64,000 bases of DNA from Collinsella sp. (GTDB lineage Bacteria > Actinomycetota > Coriobacteriia > Coriobacteriales > Coriobacteriaceae): NCBI GenBank assembly GCA_018376905.1, contig JAHAAK010000003.1, forward strand, positions 1 through 64,000, in the 5' to 3' direction. Below, piece after piece: positions 24,530 to 32,744 of this stretch. The notes under the pieces are model-generated. The model was given only the letters and a program-made list of their open reading frames with translations. It made no database searches and was not told the DNA's origin. The position numbers were made by a program, and so were the translations under genes. Each line of letters begins with the position of its first letter. Within the stretch, counting starts at the first letter, position 1.

Positions 24530-25612
24530 TTGTCTTTATCCCATCCTTTGCCTCGCGAGTTGACGCGCCCCGTGCATGTGGGCGGCGTGCAGATCGGTGG
24601 TGGCGCTCCGGTGGTGGTCCAATCCATGACCTGCACCGATACCGCTGATGCCCAGGCAACGCTTGCGCAAGTGTGCGCGTTGGTGCAGGCTGGCTGCGAT
24701 ATCGTGCGCGTGAGCGTGCCCACCGAGGCTGCGCTTGAGGGTTTCCGCACCATCTGTGCCGAGTCTCCGGTGCCGATCGTCGCCGATATCCACTTTAACC
24801 ACAAGCTGGCCATTGGCGCTGTGGAGGCCGGTGCTGCCAAGCTCCGCATCAATCCCGGCAACATTGGCGATTGGGCCAAGGTCGATGCCGTGATCGATGC
24901 CGCGGGCGCCGCTGGGTGCGCGATTCGTATCGGCGTCAATGCCGGTTCGCTTGAGCAGGATATCGCCGAGCGCGACGACCTTACGCAGCCCGAAAAGCTC
25001 GTGATGTCGAGCGAGCGCTTCGTCAAGCACTTTGAGGACCGCGGCTTTACGAACATTGTGCTTTCGGCCAAGGCCCATAGCGTGCAAACGACGCTCGATA
25101 CCTATCGAGCCCTGTCGCGTGAGATTCCCCACGTTCCGCTTCACCTGGGCGTAACCGAGGCGGGTACCAAGCTTCAGGGCACCATTAAGAGCTCGGTGGG
25201 CCTTGGTATTCTGCTGTCTGAGGGTATCGGTGACACCATGCGCGTCTCTCTCACGGCCGATCCGGTTGAGGAGCCGCCGGTCGCCTGGGGAATTTTGCAG
25301 TCGCTGGGCCTGCGTCGCCGTGGTCCCGAGATTGTCTCGTGCCCCACGTGCGCCCGCTGCCAGGTTAACCTCATTCCCATCGCCGAGGAGGTCACCGAGC
25401 GGCTTAAGAACTACTCCGCGCCGCTTTCGATCGCTGTGATGGGATGTGCCGTTAATGGCCCCGGCGAGGCTTCTGATGCCGATCTGGGCGTTGCTTGCGG
25501 ACGTGGTCAGGCCTTGCTCTTTTCGCATGGCCAGATCATTGGTAAAGTAGCTGAGGACCAAATTGTCGACGCGCTTATGGCAGAGGTCGACAAGCTTATT
25601 GAGGAGAAATAA
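24530..25612 (+). CDS. ispG: 4-hydroxy-3-methylbut-2-enyl diphosphate synthase (flavodoxin)
   Basis: A 360-residue iron-sulfur enzyme of the MEP pathway. The N-terminal TIM barrel begins with RPVHVGGVQIGGGAPVVVQS and contains RVSVPTE, ADIHFNH and KLRINPGN. The C-terminal cluster ligands are in CPTCARCQVN and MGCAVNGPGEA. TTG 24530, with GGGGAG 8 nt upstream, is preferred; GTG 24521 is also in frame. It starts 13 nt after the protease stop and abuts proS. Confidence 0.96.
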   Translation: MSLSHPLPRELTRPVHVGGVQIGGGAPVVVQSMTCTDTADAQATLAQVCALVQAGCDIVRVSVPTEAALEGFRTICAESPVPIVADIHFNHKLAIGAVEAGAAKLRINPGNIGDWAKVDAVIDAAGAAGCAIRIGVNAGSLEQDIAERDDLTQPEKLVMSSERFVKHFEDRGFTNIVLSAKAHSVQTTLDTYRALSREIPHVPLHLGVTEAGTKLQGTIKSSVGLGILLSEGIGDTMRVSLTADPVEEPPVAWGILQSLGLRRRGPEIVSCPTCARCQVNLIPIAEEVTERLKNYSAPLSIAVMGCAVNGPGEASDADLGVACGRGQALLFSHGQIIGKVAEDQIVDALMAEVDKLIEEK

Positions 25613-27334
25613 ATGACCCGAGCAATGTATATGTCTAAGCTCTATGCGCCGACGCTTAAAGAGGATCCGGCGGACGCTGAGCTCGCCAGTCACCGCCTGC
25701 TGCTCCGTGCCGGCATGATCCGCAAGGAGGCCGCCGGCCTGTATTCCTACCTGCCGCTTGCCTGGCGCTCGATCCGTAAGATCGAGAACATCGTGCGTGA
25801 CGAGATGGACGCTGCCGGCGCCCAGGAGCTTATGATGCCTATCATGGTCGACGCCGAGTTGTGGCGCGAGTCCGGGCGCATCGACGCCTATGGCAAGGAG
25901 CTTGTGCGCTTTGACGACCGTCATGGTCGCGAGTTCGTCCTGGGCCCCACGCACGAGGAGACCGTCACGGCCCTGGTGCGCAACGAGCTGCGCTCCTACA
26001 AGCAGCTGCCCGTCAACCTGTACCACATTCAGGACAAGTTCCGCGACGAGTTCCGCCCCCGCTTTGGCCTGATGCGCGGTCGCGAGTTCATCATGAAGGA
26101 CGCCTACAGCTTCTCCGCCACGCAGGAGAGCCTGCAGGAGGAGTATGACAAGATGAAGCAGGCCTACGCTAACATCTGCGAGCGCTGCTATATCAAGGCC
26201 CTGCCCGTTGTTGCCGACTCCGGTGAGATCGGTGGCGATACCTCCGTCGAGTACATGGCTTTGGCCGACGCCGGCGAGGCTTCGCTCGTCTACTGCGACG
26301 ATTGCGGCTTTGCTGCCGATGACGAGGCGGCAAGCACCAAGGTCGTCGTGACCGAGGGTCCTGGTGACGGTACGCTCACCAAGGTTGAGACTCCGGGCAT
26401 GGGCACCATTGAGGCAGTTGCTAAGTCCTTTGGGTTCCCCGAGAACGGCACGCGCAAGTCGCTGGCGCTCATCGACGCCGAGGGCAAGCCGGTCGTGGCC
26501 ATTGTTCCGGGCGATCACGAGCTCAACGATTGCAAGGCCGAGCACGTCTTTGGCAAGGGCTATCGCATGATGACCGACGAGGAGCTTCAGGCGAACGGTC
26601 TGCACAAGGGCTTTATCGGACCGGTTAACCTGCCCGATGGCATTCGTCTGGTGTGCGACGAGAGCCTGCGCGATTCCAAGCAGTGGGCCTGCGGTGCCAA
26701 CGAGGTCGATTATCACTTTACCGGTGCCTGCCCCGAGCGCGACTTTACCGTCGATGAGTGGGCCGATCTGGTCACCGTTGTCGCCGGCGACCCCTGCCCG
26801 CACTGCGGCAAGCCGCTCTCCGCTGCCCGCGGCATCGAGGTCTCTCAGGTCTTCCAGCTGGGCACCAAGTATTCCGAGGCCATGGGTGCCACCTTTATGG
26901 ACGAGGACGGCAAGGAGAAGCCGCTCATCATGGGCTGCTACGGCGTTGGTGTGTCCCGCTCGCTCGCTGCCGTCGTGGAGCAGCACAACGACGAGCACGG
27001 TATCGTCTGGCCGGTCTCCGTTGCCCCGTACGAGGTCGCGGTGATTCCGCTCGATCCCAAGAAGGAGGAGTGCGCTACCGTCTGCGAGCAGATCGTTGAT
27101 GGCCTGTGCGCCGAGGGTATCGAGGTTGTCGTCGACGACCGCGACGAGCGTCCCGGCTTTAAGTTTGCCGACAACGACCTTATGGGCTTCCCGTATCAGG
27201 TCGTTCTGGGTAAGCGTGGCCTTAAGAATGGCACCGTTGAGCTCAAGGACCGTGCCACGGGTGAGCGCGAGGATGTGGCGATCGACGAGGTCGTCGCCAA
27301 GGTCGCCGAGCTTGTGAAGGCAGCACGCCGTTAA
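25613..27334 (+). CDS. proS: Prolyl-tRNA synthetase (bacterial type with editing insertion)
   Basis: A 573-residue class II synthetase. Motif 1 (MDAAGAQELMMPIM), motif 2 (FRDEFRPRFGLMRGREFIMKDAYSF) split by a short loop, and motif 3 (GCYGVGVSRSLAA) are present. Between about 220 and 380 lies the YbaK-like insertion domain that removes mischarged alanine. A C-terminal anticodon-binding domain follows (VVVDDRDERPGFKFADNDL). ATG 25613 starts immediately after the ispG stop. It closes the pyrH-proS run, with a strong terminator behind it. Confidence 0.97.
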   Translation: MTRAMYMSKLYAPTLKEDPADAELASHRLLLRAGMIRKEAAGLYSYLPLAWRSIRKIENIVRDEMDAAGAQELMMPIMVDAELWRESGRIDAYGKELVRFDDRHGREFVLGPTHEETVTALVRNELRSYKQLPVNLYHIQDKFRDEFRPRFGLMRGREFIMKDAYSFSATQESLQEEYDKMKQAYANICERCYIKALPVVADSGEIGGDTSVEYMALADAGEASLVYCDDCGFAADDEAASTKVVVTEGPGDGTLTKVETPGMGTIEAVAKSFGFPENGTRKSLALIDAEGKPVVAIVPGDHELNDCKAEHVFGKGYRMMTDEELQANGLHKGFIGPVNLPDGIRLVCDESLRDSKQWACGANEVDYHFTGACPERDFTVDEWADLVTVVAGDPCPHCGKPLSAARGIEVSQVFQLGTKYSEAMGATFMDEDGKEKPLIMGCYGVGVSRSLAAVVEQHNDEHGIVWPVSVAPYEVAVIPLDPKKEECATVCEQIVDGLCAEGIEVVVDDRDERPGFKFADNDLMGFPYQVVLGKRGLKNGTVELKDRATGEREDVAIDEVVAKVAELVKAARR

Positions 27335-27364
27335 TCGACGATTTCGCTTGTAGTTCGATATACG

Positions 27365-27413
27365 GGACGGCCCCGCATTTCTCCAGATCGGGGAGATGCG
27401 GGGCCGTCCTTTT
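27365..27413 (+). terminator. Strong terminator after proS
   Basis: Twenty-base arms at 27365-27384 and 27390-27409 pair almost completely around AGATC and are followed by TTTT. Confidence 0.93.
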
Positions 27414-27438
27414 ATCTTGTGGCATCCTCGATATCTAA

Positions 27439-27480
27439 AAGGAAAACCCCACAGCCCATGTGAGCTGCGGGGTTTTCCTT
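27439..27480. terminator. Bidirectional terminator between proS and the convergent phosphotransferase gene
   Basis: The arms 27439-27455 and 27464-27480 match at 16 of 17 positions. The A-rich 5' and T-rich 3' ends let it work on both strands, so it ends the minus-strand gene at 27513. Confidence 0.85.
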
Positions 27481-27512
27481 GTGCCTCCGATGCGAAATAA
27501 ATCGCTCAGATA

Positions 27513-28277
27513 TTACTGATAATCGACGACGTCGATCCAGTTCTTCAGGAACTCATCGTTCACGTTGCGCTTACGAGCGAGCTCGGAAGCGGCGACGATG
27601 CTCGTCCACTGACGCACGACCTGCATGGGCATGTCGGCGCGGTCGCAGTAGAGCTCCAGGTAGGCCTCGGCCTGATCCTTGCTGTTGAGGGCAAAGAGCA
27701 GGTAGGTGGTGGCAACGTCGGCAGCAGGGGAGCCCTGGGTGGCGTGTGCCCAGTCGCACACATAGAGCTGGCCGTCGTCGCCGACGATGACGTTGGAGGG
27801 GTTGAAGTCGCCGTGGCAGACCTTGAACTCCTTGGTCATGCCGTCCAGACGCTCCTGAAGGTTGTAGCGCGTGGTGGCATTGAGCTGATCGAGGCTGTCG
27901 ATCATGCGGGCGAACTTGTCGCGCTGACGGTTGAGCAGCGGGGAGGTGTAGCCGTGGATCTCGATCTGGAGGTCGACGAACATCTCGAGGTACTCACCAA
28001 AGCGCTGGGGCTCGGCAGTCATCTTCTCGGCAAGGGTGGTGCCCGGAACCTTCTCGGTCACGAGCGCCCAGCCGTTGGCGTTCTCGAGCTGGGAAACCTC
28101 GAGAGCCTTGGGGCTGCGGATGCCGCACTCATTGATGCGGGCAAGATTCAAAGCCTCGTTGAACACGTCGGAGACAGGCTTGGTCTCGTTAAAGACCTTG
28201 ACGATCTTGTCGCCCAGGTCGTAAACGACCTTGTTGCCACGGCGGACGAGCTCGGTCTTGGAATCGGGTAGCAGCAT
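27513..28277 (-). CDS. Aminoglycoside phosphotransferase/choline-kinase-like family protein
   Basis: A 254-residue kinase-like protein. The catalytic block CHGDFNPSNVIV (HxDxxxxN type, about residues 154-165) and the metal-binding Asp in LYVCDWAHA are intact, and ALVTEKVPGTTLAEKM provides the ATP-side pattern. The substrate cannot be read from sequence. In commensal anaerobes this family more often acts on small metabolites than on antibiotics, so no resistance call is made. It lies 88 nt downstream of adhE on the same strand, with a hairpin in between. Confidence 0.8.
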   Translation of the reverse strand: MLLPDSKTELVRRGNKVVYDLGDKIVKVFNETKPVSDVFNEALNLARINECGIRSPKALEVSQLENANGWALVTEKVPGTTLAEKMTAEPQRFGEYLEMFVDLQIEIHGYTSPLLNRQRDKFARMIDSLDQLNATTRYNLQERLDGMTKEFKVCHGDFNPSNVIVGDDGQLYVCDWAHATQGSPAADVATTYLLFALNSKDQAEAYLELYCDRADMPMQVVRQWTSIVAASELARKRNVNDEFLKNWIDVVDYQ

Positions 28278-28309
28278 GGTTGCATCCTTTCAACGATGCG
28301 ATAGAAGCG

Positions 28310-28348
28310 ACGGCGGGGGTGTGTGAAACACCCGTGCACCCCCGCCGT
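28310..28348 (-). terminator. Hairpin between adhE and the phosphotransferase gene
   Basis: ACGGCGGGGGTG (28310-28321) is the reverse complement of CACCCCCGCCGT (28337-28348). No U-tract follows on the minus strand, so it may only attenuate or stabilise the adhE transcript. Confidence 0.5.
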
Positions 28349-28365
28349 TAAAAACCGTGCTAAAA

Positions 28366-31014
28366 CTAGCAGACGGCGTAATCCTGGGGCTCGCGGCCGT
28401 AGTAGGCGTCCAGGTAGAGCTCCTTGATCTCGCTCATGAGCGGGTAGCGCGGGTTAGCGCCGGTGCACTGGTCGTTGAATGCCTGCTCGGTCATCTCGTC
28501 GAGGGTGTCGAGGAAGTACTGCTCGTCAACACCGTAGTCGGCGATGGTCTTCTTGACACCGATGAAGTCCTTGAGCTCCTCGAGCTTCGTGATGAAGTTC
28601 TCGAAGACCTCCTTGTCGTCCTTACCCTCGATGCCGCAGTACTTGGCCATTTCGGCGTAGTTGTGCAGCGCGTTGGGGTAAGGATACTGGGAGAAGGTAC
28701 CCATCTTGACGGGAGCCTCGGCGGCGTTGTAGCGCATAACGCGGGTCAGGATGACGGCGTTTGCGAGGCCGTGGGGCAGGTGATGGAAAGCGCCGAGCTT
28801 GTGGGCCATGGAGTGGTTGAGGCCCAGGAAGGCGTTGGCGAAGGCCATACCGGCCATGCAGGAGGCGTTGTGCATCTCCTCACGGGCATGCGGGTCCTTG
28901 GCGCCGTTCGTGAAGCTGGAGGGCAGGTTCTCGAAGACGAGCTTAGCAGCGCGCTCGGAGAGGCCCTTGGTGTAGTCGGAAGCCATGATGGAGACGTAGG
29001 ACTCGATGGCGTGGGTCATGACGTCGATGCCGGAGGCAGCGGTCAGGCCGCGCGGGGCGGTCATGCAGTTGTCGGCGTCGACGATAGCCATGTTGGGGAG
29101 CAGCGCGTAGTCGGCGAGCGGCCACTTGATGCCGGTCTCCTTGTCGGTGATGATGGCGAACGGCGTGCACTCGGAGCCGGTACCCGAAGAGGTCGGGACG
29201 GCGACGAAGTAGGCCTTCTTGCCCATCTCGGGGAAGGTGAAGATACGCTTGCGGATGTCCATGAAGTCCATGGCCATGTCCTCAAACTTGCACTCGGGGT
29301 GCTCGTACATCATCCACATGATCTTGCCGGCGTCCATAGCGGAGCCACCGCCGACGGCGATGATGACGTCCGGCTCAAAGAGAGCCATCTGCTTGGCGCC
29401 GCGACGTGCGCACTGCAGCGACGGATCGGGCTCGACGTCGTAGAAGCAGTCGTGGGCGATGCCCATCTCGTCGAGCTTGGCCTCGATGGCGCGGGTGTTG
29501 CCATTCTTGAAGAGGAACTGGTCGGTGACGATGAAGGCGCGCTTCTTGCCCATGACGGTACCGAGCTCGTCGAGGGCGACGGGCGTGGAACCCTTCTTGA
29601 AGTAGACCTTCTCGGGAGCGCGGAACCACAGCATGTTCTCACGGCGCTCGGCTACAGTCTTAACGTTGATCAAGTGCTTCACCCCAACGTTCTCGGAGAC
29701 GGAGTTGCCGCCCCAGGAGCCGCAGCCCAGGGTCAGAGACGGCTTCATGCCAAAGTTGTACAGGTCACCGATGCCGCCGTGCGAAGACGGGGTGTTGATG
29801 ACGATACGGCAGGCCTTCATGACGTGCTCGAACAGGCTGATCTTCTCGGCCTGAGCGGGGTGCACGTACAGAGAGGCGGTGTGGCCCGGGCCACCGGCGA
29901 GCACCAGGTGCTCGGCCTTGTCGACGGCCTCCTGGAAGTCCTTGGCGTGGTACATGGCCAGGACCGGGGAGAGCTTCTCGTGGGAGAACTCCTCCTTGGC
30001 GGGGTCGGTGGAAGTGACCTCGGCGATCAGGATCTTGGTCTTGGCGGGAACCTCGATGCCGGCGAGCTCGGCGATCTTGGCAGCGGCCATGCCGGGGATG
30101 CGGTGATCGAGAGCGCCGTTCTTGAACATGGCGGCACGCAGGGCCTCCATCTCGGCACCCTGCTTGACGAAGTAGCAGCCGCGCTTCTGGAACTCGGCCT
30201 TAACCTGGTCATAGATGCTGTCGATGACAGTCACGGACTGCTCGGAAGCGCAGATCATGCCGTTGTCGAAGGTCTTGGAGTGGATGATGGAGTTGACGGC
30301 GAGCAGCACGTCGGCGGTGTCGTCGATGACGACCGGGGTGTTACCGGCGCCAACGCCCAGGGCGGGCTTGCCCGAGGAGTAGGCGGCCTTGACCATGCCC
30401 GGGCCACCGGTGGCGAGGATGATGTCGACGTCGCGCATGACCATGTTGGTCAGCTCAATGGAGGGGACATCGACCCAGCCGATGATGCCCTCGGGGGCAC
30501 CGGCCTTGACGGCGGCGTCAAGCACGAGCTTGGCGGCGGCGATGGTGCACTTGGCGGCAGCCGGGTGCGGGGAGATGATGATGGCGTTGCGGGTCTTCAG
30601 GCAGATCAGCGTCTTGAAGATCGCGGTGGAGGTGGGGTTGGTCGTCGGGATGACGGCGCCCACGATGCCGATGGGCTCGGCGATCTTGGTGATGCCGTAA
30701 GCCTCGTCGCGCTCCAGGACACCACAGGTCTTGGTGTTCTTGTAAGCGTTGTAGATGTACTCTGCGGCGTAGTGGTTCTTGATGACCTTGTCCTCAAGAA
30801 CGCCGCGGCCGGTCTCCTCGATGGCCATCTTCGCCAACGGGATACGAGCCTTGTTGGCGGCCATGGCGGCTTCATAGAAGATCTTGTCGACCTGCTCCTG
30901 CGTGTACGTAGCAAAAAGCGCCTGGGCCTCTCGCATCTGAGCGAGCTTAGCCTCAAGCGCCTCTACGTTGTCCACAATTGCGGGAGTAGTGTTTTCCGGT
31001 GACTTTTTCACCAT
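28366..31014 (-). CDS. adhE: Bifunctional aldehyde-alcohol dehydrogenase
   Basis: At 882 residues this is the full length for AdhE. The N-terminal CoA-acylating acetaldehyde dehydrogenase half carries the catalytic Cys in NGMICASEQS, and the C-terminal iron-type alcohol dehydrogenase half has GGGSAMDAGK and a His-rich metal site in LNHSMAHKLGAFHHLPHG. It converts acetyl-CoA to ethanol with two NADH, regenerating NAD during fermentation; the family forms long spirosome filaments. The start ATG 31014 has AAGGAG upstream. Upstream lie an extended -10 and a paired palindrome that are probably regulatory. Confidence 0.97.
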   Translation of the reverse strand: MVKKSPENTTPAIVDNVEALEAKLAQMREAQALFATYTQEQVDKIFYEAAMAANKARIPLAKMAIEETGRGVLEDKVIKNHYAAEYIYNAYKNTKTCGVLERDEAYGITKIAEPIGIVGAVIPTTNPTSTAIFKTLICLKTRNAIIISPHPAAAKCTIAAAKLVLDAAVKAGAPEGIIGWVDVPSIELTNMVMRDVDIILATGGPGMVKAAYSSGKPALGVGAGNTPVVIDDTADVLLAVNSIIHSKTFDNGMICASEQSVTVIDSIYDQVKAEFQKRGCYFVKQGAEMEALRAAMFKNGALDHRIPGMAAAKIAELAGIEVPAKTKILIAEVTSTDPAKEEFSHEKLSPVLAMYHAKDFQEAVDKAEHLVLAGGPGHTASLYVHPAQAEKISLFEHVMKACRIVINTPSSHGGIGDLYNFGMKPSLTLGCGSWGGNSVSENVGVKHLINVKTVAERRENMLWFRAPEKVYFKKGSTPVALDELGTVMGKKRAFIVTDQFLFKNGNTRAIEAKLDEMGIAHDCFYDVEPDPSLQCARRGAKQMALFEPDVIIAVGGGSAMDAGKIMWMMYEHPECKFEDMAMDFMDIRKRIFTFPEMGKKAYFVAVPTSSGTGSECTPFAIITDKETGIKWPLADYALLPNMAIVDADNCMTAPRGLTAASGIDVMTHAIESYVSIMASDYTKGLSERAAKLVFENLPSSFTNGAKDPHAREEMHNASCMAGMAFANAFLGLNHSMAHKLGAFHHLPHGLANAVILTRVMRYNAAEAPVKMGTFSQYPYPNALHNYAEMAKYCGIEGKDDKEVFENFITKLEELKDFIGVKKTIADYGVDEQYFLDTLDEMTEQAFNDQCTGANPRYPLMSEIKELYLDAYYGREPQDYAVC

Positions 31015-31054
31015 TTGTGTCTCCTTGCGATCGGAGATTTACCCTACAAGATGC

Positions 31055-31063
31055 ATGATAGCA
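31055..31063 (-). promoter_or_regulatory. Extended -10 element of adhE
   Basis: On the minus strand this reads TGCTATCAT, an extended -10, about 40 nt upstream of the adhE start. A convincing -35 hexamer is not seen, as expected for extended -10 promoters. Confidence 0.6.
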
Positions 31064-31106
31064 AGAAATAATTCGGTGAACGGCCAGATTCCTCTAAAAG
31101 GCACAC

Positions 31107-31136
31107 TAAAACGCTTCAATAAACTGAAGCGTTTTA
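31107..31136. promoter_or_regulatory. Paired TAAAACGCTTCA operator-like inverted repeat upstream of adhE
   Basis: TAAAACGCTTCA (31107-31118) and its exact reverse complement (31125-31136) are separated by 6 nt and lie 44-81 nt upstream of the adhE -10. Each half has a central CG and resembles the palindrome upstream of ppdK. It could be a double operator, or less likely a hairpin. Confidence 0.5.
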
Positions 31137-31166
31137 ACTAAAACTATCTGCCAGTGCATCGCCCCG

Positions 31167-31411
31167 CTCATTGGGGACAGGCTCTCATGAGTATTTCAAT
31201 GGGAAAACGGGACATCTGTTTGATAATCGCTATTCGCGGGTCGCGGTTGAGTCGGACACACAGGCGGTGCAGCTACTCGATTACATCCATTTCAATCCCG
31301 TGTAAGGTGCGTCCGACTCGCTCGAGGCGTACCGTCAGTTACAAGGCATACCAGCTGCGCTATGATCCCTTTGACATCTGCAAACCCTCATATAAGTCTG
31401 TCCCCAATGAG
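31167..31411 (+). mobile_element. Relic of a Y1 (REP-associated/IS200-like) transposase element with 14-bp inverted ends
   Basis: CTCATTGGGGACAG (31167-31180) and its perfect reverse complement (31398-31411) bound 245 nt. Inside, from 31210, the frame reads GHLFDNRYSRVAVESDTQAV and then a LLDYIHFNPV block before a stop at 31303, followed by GASDSLEAYR-like sequence. GHLFxxR and YIHxNPV are hallmarks of the Transposase_17/Y1 family. The upstream catalytic part is missing and the frame is broken, so this is an internally deleted, inactive copy. Confidence 0.75.
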
Positions 31412-31416
31412 TGCAT

Positions 31417-31447
31417 AAAGGCGCTCTCCGTAGGGGAGGGCGCCTTT
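31417..31447 (-). terminator. Terminator downstream of rpmB
   Basis: AAAGGCGCTCTCC (31417-31429) pairs at 12 of 13 positions with GGAGGGCGCCTTT (31435-31447). The A/T ends make it usable on both strands; rpmB ends 69 nt away. Confidence 0.65.
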
Positions 31448-31515
31448 GGTAAGTTCTATGTGAACGCGAGGTCTTTGACCCGGAGAGTCCGAGGTACTTG
31501 TTGGTAAGACCTTAT

Positions 31516-31704
31516 TTAGGAGCGCGCAACCTTGCCAGACTTGAGGCAGGTGGAGCAAACGTTCATCTTGCGACGGTGACCATCGACGACGACGTAGACG
31601 CGCTGGATGTTGGGGCGGAACTTACGGTTGGTGACGCGGTGAGAGTGGCTGATGGAGCGACCGGCAACGGGGTGCTTACCGCAAACTTCGCAAACTTTGG
31701 ACAT
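31516..31704 (-). CDS. rpmB: 50S ribosomal protein L28
   Basis: At 62 residues this is a normal L28. CEVCGKHPVAG at the N-terminus and CSTCLKSG near the C-terminus give the four-Cys zinc-binding form, with HSHRVTNRKFRPNIQ between. ATG 31704 is set by AAGGAGG six to seven nt upstream; the longer frame from 31752 is rejected. It is monocistronic with its own extended -10 promoter. Confidence 0.97.
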   Translation of the reverse strand: MSKVCEVCGKHPVAGRSISHSHRVTNRKFRPNIQRVYVVVDGHRRKMNVCSTCLKSGKVARS

Positions 31705-32026
31705 AACTGACCCTCCTTGGGCGACAAACGAACATGTCGCGTTAACAAACAAGCCTGAACTATAGCACAGAAGCAGCTCCCTGTGCGTAATCTACACAGA
31801 GATATTCCTCTTTTGGCGATAGTGCTCACGCCACGGCCCTGGACGTAGATCCGATTTGCGTGCAGCAGAGGGGATTATGCCAGCTCGTGCGTGCGTTTTC
31901 AAGCTCGTCCCACAAATATATATAGGTTTATGGAGCATTGGGCTCCGTTTACGGATTGCTCTGTATTTATGCTCGCAATTAAGCTCGAGGTTGGCTACAC
32001 TATCCCTTGACCATTAAAGGGGTACG
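31705..32026. other. Divergent intergenic region between rpmB and pyrR
   Basis: This holds the rpmB promoter (extended -10 TGCTATAGT on the minus strand, 31759-31767) and, near 31994-32003, a TACACTAT sequence that could be the -10 of the pyr operon. The middle is AT-rich and has no supported gene. Confidence 0.5.
31759..31767 (-). promoter_or_regulatory. Extended -10 promoter of rpmB
   Basis: On the minus strand this is TGCTATAGT, the same nine bases as upstream of rpsT, about 55 nt before the rpmB start. Confidence 0.65.
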
Positions 32027-32133
32027 AGATACCCACATGGAATTACATTGCTGCCAAAGAGCAGCCCTTCCTGTGGGTGTCTGGTCCGCTTTGAGCGGTC
32101 GGGCATCTATTTTTTTGACTGTGTCAGCAGTCA
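32027..32133 (+). promoter_or_regulatory. Structured leader of the pyr operon, candidate PyrR attenuator
   Basis: An 11-bp stem (AGATACCCACA 32027-32037 with TGTGGGTGTCT 32072-32082) encloses a smaller hairpin (GCTGC 32050, GCAGC 32061). A second hairpin (CCGCT 32086, AGCGG 32094) is followed by seven T (32110-32116), and a third (TGACTG 32116, CAGTCA 32128) lies near the pyrR Shine-Dalgarno. This layout fits attenuation by PyrR, but the Bacillus PyrR-binding loop consensus is not evident. Confidence 0.5.
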
Positions 32134-32155
32134 AGACATGTGAGGAAGGAGATCG

Positions 32156-32740
32156 ATGGGCACGACTTCCCCCAAGGCGGTCATCATGGACGAGACCGCC
32201 GTCAATCGAGCAATGACCCGCATCGCGCACGAGATTCTCGAGCGCAACGAGGGCTGTGAAGACCTCGCTCTGGTCGGCATCGTCACGCGCGGCGACCTTC
32301 TGGCAAAGAAGCTCGCCGAGGAGATCAAGGAGATCGAGGGCGTCGACGTTCCGCTCGGCAGCCTGGACATCAGCTTCTACCGCGATGACTATGCGACCAA
32401 TTTCGCTCCCGCGATCCACGCTACCAACATTCCCTTCAGCGTCGACGGCAAGCGCGTCGTGCTGGTGGACGACATCCTCTATACGGGTCGTACCATCCGC
32501 GCCGCTCTCGACGCCGTCATGGACCTGGGCCGTCCGAGCCGCATTGAGCTGGCAGTCCTCGTTGACCGCGGCCACCGCGAGCTCCCCATCTCGCCGGACT
32601 TTGTCGGCAAGAACGTTCCCTCGTCGCATGAGGAGAACGTGCACCTATATATGAAGGAAGTTGACGGCCACACCGCCGTCGAGATTAACGACGTCGCGCC
32701 GGGTTCCCACGTGGGCTCCGCGCCGCTGGGAGGTGAGTAG
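32156..32740 (+). CDS. pyrR: PyrR: pyrimidine operon regulator / uracil phosphoribosyltransferase
   Basis: A 194-residue type I phosphoribosyltransferase fold. The PRPP loop VVLVDDILYTGRTIRAALDA is characteristic, with LVGIVTRGDLLA and SFYRDDY also matching PyrR. In Bacillus it binds pyr mRNA leaders when UMP is high and also has weak uracil phosphoribosyltransferase activity. ATG 32156 follows AAGGAG. It is the first gene of pyrRBCKDF, with a structured leader upstream. The tail of about 15 residues beyond the fold is variable. Confidence 0.95.
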   Translation: MGTTSPKAVIMDETAVNRAMTRIAHEILERNEGCEDLALVGIVTRGDLLAKKLAEEIKEIEGVDVPLGSLDISFYRDDYATNFAPAIHATNIPFSVDGKRVVLVDDILYTGRTIRAALDAVMDLGRPSRIELAVLVDRGHRELPISPDFVGKNVPSSHEENVHLYMKEVDGHTAVEINDVAPGSHVGSAPLGGE

Positions 32741-32744
32741 TACC

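Noticed and set aside
24536..26998. 820-codon minus-strand frame across ispG and proS
   Set aside because: It spans two well-identified genes and has no recognisable domain.
27513..28277. Antibiotic-resistance call for the phosphotransferase-family gene
   Set aside because: The family fold alone does not define the substrate, and there is no mobile or resistance context.
28357..31002. 881-codon plus-strand open frame over adhE
   Set aside because: Mirror frame of adhE with low-complexity Val/Gly/Leu/Asp composition; adhE is full-length with both catalytic domains.
31154..31507. 117-codon frame upstream of rpmB
   Set aside because: It crosses the transposase relic in a different frame and the rpmB terminator; the relic's real frame is the one with GHLFDNR and YIHFNPV.
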